Source: Vitis vinifera
Taxonomy: Eukaryota > Streptophyta > Magnoliopsida > Vitales > Vitaceae
DNA: 64,000 nt
Reading direction: 5' to 3'
Assembly (NCBI RefSeq): GCF_030704535.1
Contig: NC_081822.1
Span: 36,354,001 to 36,418,000 of the forward strand
This document shows positions 1 to 7,812 of the stretch, piece by piece. The number at the start of each line of letters is the position of its first letter. The first letter of the stretch is position 1. Position numbers and translations under genes: made by a program. Under the pieces are notes generated by a model. It saw only the letters and a list, made by a program, of their open reading frames with translations, made no database searches and was not told the origin of the DNA.

Positions 1-612
1 TCAAGAAAAAAAAAATAATTTTTTTACTATATCATAACTATACTACATTACACTAAAGAATAGTTGATGGTCGACTTTGTTATAGCCTTAGAAAAAAAAT
101 TGGTTCTTTAGAATGACAAGTAAGCACAATTTTGATTGCAAATAAATTTAAAAGAGAAGCAATCAGATTCCTCAAAATCATCGTGATGAATTTTTACGGT
201 AAAAAAACTCAATGTGATATTAGATAAAAGATTGACTACACTACAATAAAGGTGTACTACTAATGGTCAATTTTAATATAGCCTAATAATAAATTTGGTT
301 CTAAAAAGGCTAATTAGGGTACAATATGGTATGAAGTGGACATTAAGTGTAGAAGTGTTTTAAAATTGATTTAAAAACCTTAAGATCTCTCAAGCATTGT
401 TCACAGTGCTGAAACGCTCCTAAGGGAGGTTAAAAACTTAAATTTGGTTCCTTTGAAAGATTGGCTAGTGTGGGTTTGATTGCATAGAAATTTAAAAGAG
501 AAAGCAGTAAGGGAAAATGTTGTTAACTAGGTAATGCATGTTCACCTCAATAGGTGTAGACAAGTACAACAAGTAGATACTAAAGGCTCTTCATCTCAAC
601 CAGTTGACTAGA
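1..612. other. AT-rich intergenic stretch with a diverged direct repeat
   Basis: No coding sequence is supported here. Two diverged copies of one sequence can be seen: a block around 60-165 (a TGGTC.. start, TATAGCCT, a TTGGTTCT box, then AATTTAAAAGAG) recurs in parts around 262-305 and 455-505. This suggests an old internal duplication. The homology with the exon-1 end of the neighbouring WAKL copies stops near 613, so the WAKL pseudogene breaks off at this junction. No kinase exon lies to the left within the window. Confidence 0.5.
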
Positions 613-1417
613 TTGCAATAGCATCGATATCCAGGGCCATTGGTAGAGTCTAAGCAATCAGTGTTTTCTCCACATGCATATGTTCCTGAGCAGTTTCTAG
701 CTGCTTGACACGTCTCATTCCCTGCAACCCAGTCAAGGATCACTTCTGAAGGTTCAAGATAGTTGAGGAGCGCGGAGAGATTTGCTCCGGCAATATTAAA
801 AGCAGACTTGGTGGTAAGAAAGGCGTTTAGGCAAAATTTATCATTGGGAAGGGGGGAGTCATTCATTCTAAAGACGGTGAGATTCAAATGATCTAGTTGG
901 TTGTCAATGGAGAACTGGCAACATCCGATGCCAGAGCAAGAGGACTCTACTTGCTGCCCAGGCCCATCACAGAACGAATAGCACCCCCTCCGATATTCCT
1001 GGTCCTCAGTGATCAAAGCTGTTATATTGCAGCCAAGAAGTACAAATTGGTTTCTGGTGTTGAACATGAATGGGCTGTCCCTTAGGTCAATCCCACCAGA
1101 AAATGGTAGAATTTTTTTGCCTTCATGCTATCATTGTAGCATTGCCGTTGGGTCTTCATGGTGACAGTCACCGTACCATCTAATGATATATGGCGAACAG
1201 GAATGGAATCAAGCAACCACGGCTGACCATTGTTGCAGTGCAGAAGGAACTTGTCATCCCTGGCACATTTCACATTTCCAATCCCAAATGGGTGAGGAAC
1301 TGATACCTTCCCACATTTATCTGGACAGTGTGGTGGTATTGGTTGTTGTGTGCATGGGCATAAGAGGCTTAAGAGCAACAATAATGGCAGCCACATTTTG
1401 ATCCTCATCTCTGTCAA
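613..1417 (-). pseudogene. WAK-like receptor ectodomain, frameshifted and truncated
   Basis: Minus-strand relic of exon 1 of a wall-associated-kinase-like gene. The upstream ORF (1417 down to 1082) has a signal peptide with a leucine run and the start of the galacturonan-binding GUB_WAK domain (CPDKCG, PFGIGNVKCA, LLHCNNGQP). A second frame (about 1067 to 613) continues the same domain (VLLGCNITA, C..GIGCC, CSGTYACG, NGPGYRC). Against the intact paralogue exon at 9720-10590, the break looks like a net insertion of about 8 bases near 1095-1115. The last residues of the usual exon 1 and the EGF and kinase exons are missing. It cannot make a receptor; at most it could encode a short secreted fragment. 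Confidence 0.85.
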
Positions 1418-1765
1418 CTTAATTGCCTTTCCACCTGATGCCTACATTTGTAGTAGTGATCAGAATGAGGATATGGCCCAGACACGGAGGATGAGGATGG
1501 CGCCTCCACCCACAAAAGGCCATAGCCTCTCTCGTCCACACCAAGCCAGGAAAAGGGTTCTCTTTATTCAAGTGCGGTCTTTAACTACACCAAACCCTTC
1601 CGTGGCAGACAACAGTCACAACACAACCATGTGGGGTTCTGTGATTTTAAAAAAGAAATTAAGATCATTTCTATGGACCGACCATCAGTCAATCATCTTA
1701 ATTTCACCTTCAAGCATTTGGAAAAGGCTAAAAAAGCAAGTCTCTTCGCCTCATTATGCATGCAT
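1418..1765. other. Duplicated WAKL upstream (promoter-side) region
   Basis: This stretch is a diverged copy of the 5' flank of the intact WAKL gene at 10591-10905: shared CACCTGATGCCTACATTTGTA, the CGTCCACAC..AAGCCA block, AACCATGTGGGGTT, and AAAAAGCAAGTC just before the insertion point. The copia element at 1766 interrupts it, and the homology resumes at 5892. This shows that the duplication covered promoter-side DNA as well as coding DNA. Confidence 0.7.
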
Positions 1766-2245
1766 TGAAGAAAATTTACACAGCATAGGATCACATGTTG
1801 ACATTTAAGCATGCATTGAACGGCAAAAACGGAAACGTTCACCTTGGTTAACTCCGTGAAAGGCCATTTCTTGCTCTTTTCTGGTATTCAGGAAGCTCCT
1901 CCAGTGCTTGATGGTGCGAGAATTACGGGTTAATGAGCTCTTCCCTTCTACACCCAGATTCAGTCCAAAACGAGAGTGCGTGCTCTCTTTCACCAAAGGA
2001 GGAAGGAGCCGGGAGCAAGCCCCCCAGAGAAAAGCCCCTTTTTATTCTTTTATATATATATCACACACATTATTTGGACCACCACTTGACTTAATGGGCC
2101 AGTCAAGTGAATTAGGGCGAGCCCATAAAAAATCAAGCAACAATATGTGTCCAATCCCATTATGGACCACAATGCAAAAATAAATAACACTGATTTATGA
2201 CATTATTAAATTGATTATGTAAGTCCACAGATAAAAATTCCAACA
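1766..2245 (-). repeat. 3' LTR of copia element (480 bp)
   Basis: On the minus strand this LTR starts TGTTGGAA.. (2245) and ends ..TTTCTTCA (1766), the usual TG..CA termini. It is immediately preceded (minus strand) by the purine tract AAGTGGGAGAT at 2256-2246. It serves as the reference for decoding the rearranged partner LTR at 5426-5891, with which it shares its first 206 bases (plus-strand order) at high identity. Confidence 0.85.
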
Positions 2246-2455
2246 ATCTCCCACTTGGACTACATAATCAAACATTACAACATACACAAAATTATAAATC
2301 AATGTCCCATAGAATCTCATCAGAAATAAATAATCAAAAGCAATCATATATGCTTCATTGCTTGATTCATAGGGAAATGTACAATAATAGCAATCCTTTC
2401 AACAATAACATAGTATTACAATACCAAAAAATGGCTCCCACTAACTTAATACAAC

Positions 2456-4157
2456 CTAGGCTTCCAACAACCCCATTTGAGATACATGTTCCTGAAACGC
2501 AATTATGGGTAAGCCTTTTGTTAATGGATCCGCCAACATACTTTTTGTGGACATGTGTTCAATATCAATAAGAGACTCTGCCACTTTCTCCTTAACAAGA
2601 TAGAACTTTACATCAATATGTTTGGAGCGAGAAATACTCCTAGTGTTCTTAGAGAAAGCAACAGCTGCGGAATTATCACAAAATAATTTCAACGGTCTAG
2701 AAATGGAGTCAACAACTCCTAAAGCTGAAATAAAATTCCACATCCACATAGCATGACAACAAGCCTCATAACATGCCACATACTCTGCCTCCATAGTTGA
2801 GGATGTTGTAAGTGTCTGCTTGACACTTTTTCAAGATACAGCTCCTCCTGCCATCATAAAAATATAGCCCGTAGTGAATTTCTTATCATCTATGCATCTA
2901 GCAAAATCAGCATCACAAAACCCAACTACATCAAGTAAGCTGGTGCGCTGATATGTCAACATTAAGTCCTTAGTTCCTTGCAAATACCTAAGGACCTTCT
3001 TAGCTGCTTTCCAATGTTGACTCCCAGGATTGCTCAAGTACCTTCCCAACATGCCCACTACAAAAGCAATATCAGGGCGTGTACATACTTGAGCATACAT
3101 AAGACTGCCCACCACAGATGAATAAGGAATGGTCTTCATTTCCTCTCTCTCATCATCATTTTGAGGACACTGAGCCTTTGAAAATTTATCACCCTTCACA
3201 ATTGGCGCTTTAGTAGATTTAAAGTTGTGCATATTGAACCTCTTCAATATCCTTTCAATATAGGCTCTTTGAGATAATTTAAGTACTCCATTAGCCCTAT
3301 CACGAAGAATCTTTATGCCCAAGACATAAGAAGCCTCACCAAGATCCTTCATGTCAAAATGGGTTGACAACATGTGCTGCTTTGTCTCAATCAACAAGTC
3401 AGGATCATTTGATGCGAGTAGTATATCATCAACATATAAAACAAGAAATATGTAACTACTCCCACTGACCCTCAAATATATGCATCTGTCAACTGTATTC
3501 TCTTTAAAACCATTTTGGATGATAATACTATCAAACTTCAGATACCACTAGATCTTTCATCAACAGAGCTCACATCTTCAAAATATACAACCCTGTCTAA
3601 CTCAATGATCCTGGTGGTATGAGATGGACAATAAAATTTGGAACCCCTTGATCCAATGCAATAACCAACAAAGAAACCACTGATGGTTTTAGGATCAAGT
3701 TTCTTTTACTGTGGATTATATGGCCTAACCTCAGCCTTACATCCCCAAACATGGAAATGATGAAGGCTTGGTTTCTTCCCTGACCATAGCTCATAAGGTG
3801 TCTTAGGCACAGACTTACTGGGCACTTGATTCAAAATATATGTCGCAGTCCTTAAGGCTTCACCCCACAGAATTCTGGTAAGGAGGAATTGGACAACATG
3901 CACCTCACCATATCCAACAATGTGCGATTCCTCCTTTCTACAACCCCATTCTGTTGAGGAGTGCCTGACATTGTATATCCAGCATCAATGCCGCATTCCA
4001 ACAGAAACTTAGCGAATGGTCCAGAATTCTGTCTAGTCTCATCATATCTCCCATAATACTCACCATCTCTAACCAATCTCTCTAATCTTTGCCTAGAAAT
4101 ATGACCTAGGCGTTTGTGCCACAATATGGAAGAACTCAAATTTACTTGGCTTATCAA
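2456..4157 (-). pseudogene. copia pol relic (integrase, reverse transcriptase, RNase H)
   Basis: Read on the minus strand in polyprotein order. At 4157-3597, an integrase remnant with the zinc-finger piece ILWHKRLGHIS, then a jump directly to the distal core ([15 protein letters not shown]), showing that most of the catalytic core is deleted, then the [12 protein letters not shown] and [14 protein letters not shown] region. At 3475-2831, reverse transcriptase with the YVDDILLASND catalytic box, SLMYAQVCTRPDIAF and the start of RNase H. At 2794-2456, RNase H with MEAEYVACYEA, the LFCDNSAA active-site region, KHIDVKF and LADPLTKGL. Stops and frame changes separate the blocks, so the element is not autonomous. 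Confidence 0.85.
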
Positions 4158-4159
4158 CT

Positions 4160-5410
4160 CTCAAAGCCCAGTCCAAAATGTGCATAGTCATATGCACATT
4201 GAAAGACTCAAAACATTCCTCAAAATTATTCCAGTAAGAGGTTTGATGGCAAACAATTGCAGAGTAATACCAAGATTGCTAGTAGCTGGAAAATAGCAAA
4301 ATTAAGCAATATGCATGTTACTACAAAATCATGCATTTGCTAGTTTCCAGAATTTCTCAATTTAGCAACAGATTGGAATTTTGAAAATTCCACGGCGGTA
4401 AGGACAACTAATTAAATATCACAACCAAGATGCACTAATTTTATTACCGAAAGGGCAAAGAAAATTAGTACGATTCATAATATAAAATTAATTTCCTTCA
4501 CCAATCCAAGCATCCTACCAAATATTATAATCATCGATAGGACAATCACAATACCCGTATGGATCTTAGTAATCACAATAATAAAGCGATTAAATGTGGG
4601 AGTTAAATTATCTCAGCAAAGACAATTTGACACATATAGGGTCACGATAGGCAACCACACATATGTTCACTATTGTCATGAATAAAATTCAAAATATCTT
4701 AATTTTCACAATTTGACACACTTGGAATTGCGATAGGCAATCACACAAGTGTGCTTCATTGCCTCAATAAATTGAAATATTTAACAAAATTGACATAGGA
4801 CAACATTATTGATATAAGGAAAAATTATACCATAAAGAACAATAATAATAATAATTGTCCCAATAAAGTCAAATTGAACAAATGCATAATAATTCTAGCA
4901 TATGCACAATCAATCCAATAATACCAAGGCAACAAACAAAAAAAAAAAATTTTGGTTTTTTTTATTTTTTAATTTTTTATGACGTCATGATGACGTCATC
5001 ACGTCACTATTCATCTCCTTCTCCAGTTGAACACGGCCTGGTGCAGGAGAAAAAAAAAATTTCCTTTTTCGGCCAAAATTTTGGGCATTTTCCGAAAAAA
5101 AACGCTTAGATTTCCATCCTCAAACATCAAACCTTCAATCTAATCCCAAAATTTGCACAAAAATCGCATAATAGGAAGAACCAAAGCAAGCCCTAATTCT
5201 CGAAAACCCACCAAACAAGCTCCAAAAATCAAATAAAATGATGGGTTTTGCTCCAAACAATATTCTCTACAAGTTTCCAACAACAATCGAGCTTGAAAAC
5301 AGAGAATCAACATCAAACAAGAAATAAAATTCCAAAAAAATGACTTCCACAACAGGAAACGGGAAACCCAAAAATTAACCCAAAATTGCAGCTCAAATGT
5401 CATCCATGTT
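4160..5410. other. copia internal region without gag; short repeats
   Basis: Non-coding internal part of the copia element between the integrase relic and the primer site. No gag or zinc knuckle is visible in any frame. Two related blocks, around 4620-4680 and 4715-4755, share ACAATTTGACACA..GCGATAGGCAA. There is also a GACGTCATGATGACGTCATCACGTCA cluster at 4981-5006. Short ORFs here look spurious. Confidence 0.5.
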
Positions 5411-5423
5411 GGCTCTGATACCA
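5411..5423 (-). other. Primer-binding site (tRNA-Met type) of copia element
   Basis: The minus strand reads TGGTATCAGAGCC, complementary to the 3' end of plant initiator tRNA-Met, the standard Ty1/copia primer. It lies two bases inside the LTR edge at 5426. It fixes the element's orientation and shows which LTR is the 5' one. Confidence 0.85.
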
Positions 5424-5425
5424 AT

Positions 5426-5891
5426 TGAAGAAAATTTACACAGCATAGGATCACATGTTGACATTTAAGCATGCATTGAACGGCAAAAACGGAAACATTC
5501 ACCTTGGTTAACTCCATGAAAGGCCATTTCTTGCTCTTTTCTGGTATTCAGGAAGCTCCTCCAGTGCTTGATGGTGCGAGAATTACGGGTTAATGAGCTC
5601 TTCCCTTCTACACCCAGATTCAGTCCAAAACAAGGGGCTTGCTCCCGGCTCCTTCCTCCTTTGGTGAAAGAGAGCACGCACTCTCGTTTTGGACTGAATC
5701 TGGGTGTAGAAGGGAAGAGTTCATTAACCCGTAATTCTCGCACCATCAAGCACTAGAGGAGCTTCCTGAATACCAGAAAAGAGCAAGAAATGGCCTTTCA
5801 CGGAGTTAACCAAGGTGAACGTTTCCGTTTTTGCCATTCAATGCATGCTTAAATGTCAACATGTGATCCTATGTTGTGTAAATTTTCTTCA
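5426..5891. repeat. Rearranged 5' LTR: 206-bp inverted repeat with 54-base centre
   Basis: The first arm, 5426-5631, matches the first 206 bases of the normal LTR (1766-1971). The last arm, 5686-5891, is the reverse complement of the same 206 bases. The 54-base centre (5632-5685) is the reverse complement of the next LTR bases, so from about 5635 onward the sequence is a continuous inverted LTR segment. The U3 part that should end in ..CCAACA is absent. The arms differ at several positions; arm 2 agrees with the left LTR at CGTTC and ACTCCGTG where arm 1 has CATTC and ACTCCATG. The element therefore ends in U5 sequence on both sides. Confidence 0.85.
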
Positions 5892-6175
5892 TGCATGATT
5901 GTCCTCCCTTTCCTTATCTTTGTCTTTAGACAAGTCTCATCATTTTCATGCAACGAATTGCAATTTATCATCGATTTTTTGTATGGCAACTTAAAGCTAC
6001 CTTTTAATGCCCTAAATCGATTCTTAAAGTAACGTTAGTAACATTAGGTGATATTTAATATTAGGTGCATGCATGATTGTCCTCCCTCTCCTTATCTTTG
6101 TCTTTACAAAAGTATCACCATTTTCATGCCACAAATTGTAATTTATCATTAATTCTTAAAGTAATGTTAGTAAGG
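5892..6175. repeat. Tandem duplication of WAKL 5' flank
   Basis: The sequence starting TGCATGATTGTCCTCCCT at 5892 recurs at about 6068 with the same following blocks (CTTATCTTTGTCTTTA, CATTTTCATGC, AATTTATCAT, TTCTTAAAGTAA). It is a direct repeat with a period of about 176 bases; the second copy is shorter. Both match the WAKL upstream flank near 10900-11045. The first copy abuts the copia target site duplication. Confidence 0.6.
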
Positions 6176-6227
6176 CATGAATTGATGAAGAACCTAGCAT
6201 GGAAACCATTAAATTAAGCAAGAAATA

Positions 6228-6790
6228 TGTTAGGCAAGAAATATTCAAGCAAGAAATCTTTTAGGTAAGAAATATGTTAATTTTAAACCTTCGAAGAAAT
6301 AGCATTGACAAATTCTAAAACCCTCACCGATTTCCTTGTATCTTGTCATGTATGATTGATAATAGCATATTTGTAGGTCTCTTGTCCAACTTTCCTTTTT
6401 CCTCTAGTTTGAAATAGTTGTATATATTTTTACTTTCTTCCTTAATACAATTCACGGTTAATCAATATTGACTCGTTCAAAATATTTTCAAGTTTCAATT
6501 TATTCTTCATGGTATTAGAGCAATCCTCTATTGTTTCTAAAATGGCTAAGCGTGAAGAACCAAAATTGAGAATACAATCTTCACGTCAATGCTCAAGTCT
6601 CATTTCCATTAAATTAAATTCCTCCAATTATTTACTCTAGTGGTCTCAAGTCATGCCTTTATTCGAAGACTTGGTCGGGCACATCATTTGGTTGATTGCA
6701 AGCAATAAGAACTAAGAAGAAAAAGATGGAAATACCAAAACAAATCTTGAATATGAAGTGCGGATCAACAAAAGAAGTCCTTGGATCTAA
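6228..6790 (+). mobile_element. 5'-end fragment of a second copia element
   Basis: A likely 5' LTR runs from TGTTAGGCAAG at 6228 to ..TTCTTCA at 6509. It is immediately followed by TGGTATTAGAGC (6510-6521), a primer-site match with one change. A gag-like reading frame starts at 6542 (MAKREEPKLRIQ, then SISIKLN-type residues, NSSNYLLWSQVMPLF), typical of copia gag N-termini. The frame hits a stop near 6714 and homology ends near 6790, where WAKL relic sequence begins. No pol or 3' LTR is seen. The left LTR boundary is inferred from the TG start only. Confidence 0.6.
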
Positions 6791-6806
6791 GGCTTAAGAG
6801 CAACGA

Positions 6807-7262
6807 CCCAGGCATTTCAATTATTGGTTTTGGCTTGCATGGGCATAAGAGGCATAAGAGGCTTAAGAGCAACAACCATCACCGCCACATTTTTATCCTC
6901 ATCTCTCAACTTAGGTGGAGTTTGTTTTTTGGGTTAACAGAAAAAGTCAAAATATTTAGTTTTTTTTATTCAACTAAGAATAACATGTTGATATCATCCA
7001 ATATAATTAAAGTAAACTTGTTATCAATAGGTTCAGTTTTACCTAAATAAAAAAAGTCAAATAATTTGATTTTTTCTATTCACCCAAAAAACAAACACCA
7101 CCTTACTTTTCCTTTCCATCCCATGCTTGCATTCATTATACTAGTGAAAATGGCTGGCACACCGCGTATGGCTGCCTACAACCACAAAAAGACATACCCC
7201 TCGTCCACACTAAGCCAAGGAAAAGGGTTTTCTTTATCCACATGCAAGAAGCTAAATTGTAA
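6807..7262 (-). pseudogene. WAKL signal-peptide and 5'-flank relic, split by a MITE
   Basis: 6807-6913 matches the signal-peptide part of the intact WAKL exon (10473-10580): minus-strand MRIKMWR, then an in-frame stop, then [13 protein letters not shown] and KPIIEMPG. 7103-7262 matches the 5' flank (CTTTCCATCCCATGC, CGTCCACACTAAGCCAAGGAAAAGGGTTT). Between them sits a 189-bp MITE. This is the third WAKL 5' end in the first 11 kb, reduced to a fragment by deletion and insertion. Confidence 0.75.
6914..7102. mobile_element. Harbinger/Tourist-like MITE, 189 bp
   Basis: Terminal inverted repeats GGTGGAGTTTGTTTTTTGGGT and (reverse complement of the right end) GGTGGTGTTTGTTTTTTGGGT are flanked by TTA at 6911-6913 and 7103-7105. 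The 3-bp TTA duplication fits PIF/Harbinger MITEs. The paralogous WAKL flank has CAACTTA once with no insertion (about 10572-10578), an empty site. No coding capacity. Confidence 0.8.
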
Positions 7263-7812
7263 TTTAGCACGGCTTTTCTAAATGGTACCTACAAGTTAAG
7301 ATCAGTAAAGTTATGATATACTTAGCATCCGGTGCATGCATGGAAGGATTTCAATTTATGTCAGACGCTCCGTTGAGGGGACAGCCTCCCAATTAAGAAA
7401 AAAAGAACGAACAAAGAAGGGACCTTCTAAAAAGTAATATTTTTGTCCACAAGCTCTTTTAATGAAATTAAAATCCTTCTCAATTCCATTCTTTTGACGG
7501 AATCAAAAGCTTTGAAACAATTTATATCAATTTAGGCAAAAAAATAAAATTATCTCCATAAATTTCGTTTTTTATTCCAAATATAATCTCATTTTTTTTT
7601 CCTCTTTCATATCTCTCTATTCCAAATACAGCATTCAAATATAACAAGCAAACAAAGCTACCACAACTGCATCACTAGGAGAGAAAAACAACAATAGTAT
7701 GGTTGCATGAAGCAACCATATATAATATTACAAGTGCAGTCACATCATCCCCAAATTAAATGAAATCCGTACAAATTAATCTTAATCACTTTTGTTTGCA
7801 AAAGATGATGAG
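7263..7812. other. Intergenic 3' flank of WAKL gene
   Basis: AT-rich sequence downstream (minus strand) of the WAKL stop codon. It probably contains the 3' UTR and polyadenylation region of the 7813-10590 gene. No ORF or repeat of note was recognised. Confidence 0.4.

Larger units (their letters stand above)
1766..5891 (-). mobile_element. Ty1/copia LTR retrotransposon, gag-less, with one rearranged LTR
   Basis: A 4.1 kb insertion read on the minus strand, flanked by the 5-bp target duplication TGCAT at 1761-1765 and 5892-5896. The left (3') LTR is 1766-2245. The polypurine tract lies at 2246-2256 and the tRNA-Met primer site (TGGTATCAGAGCC on the minus strand) at 5411-5423. Broken integrase, reverse transcriptase and RNase H sequences lie at 2456-4157. 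No gag is recognisable in 4160-5410, which is AT-rich with short repeats. The right (5') LTR is abnormal (separate entry), so both outer ends carry the same U5 terminus. The paralogous WAKL flank near 10898-10906 has the uninterrupted sequence, acting as an empty site. Confidence 0.9.

Noticed and set aside
4981-5006. Clustered TGACGTCA motifs as a bZIP-responsive promoter
   Set aside because: They lie in the internal non-coding part of a dead retroelement with no gene nearby to regulate; palindromic overlap could be chance.
5140-5517. 125-codon minus-strand ORF at the copia leader/LTR junction
   Set aside because: Runs through the primer site and LTR; composition shows no protein domain. 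Chance ORF.
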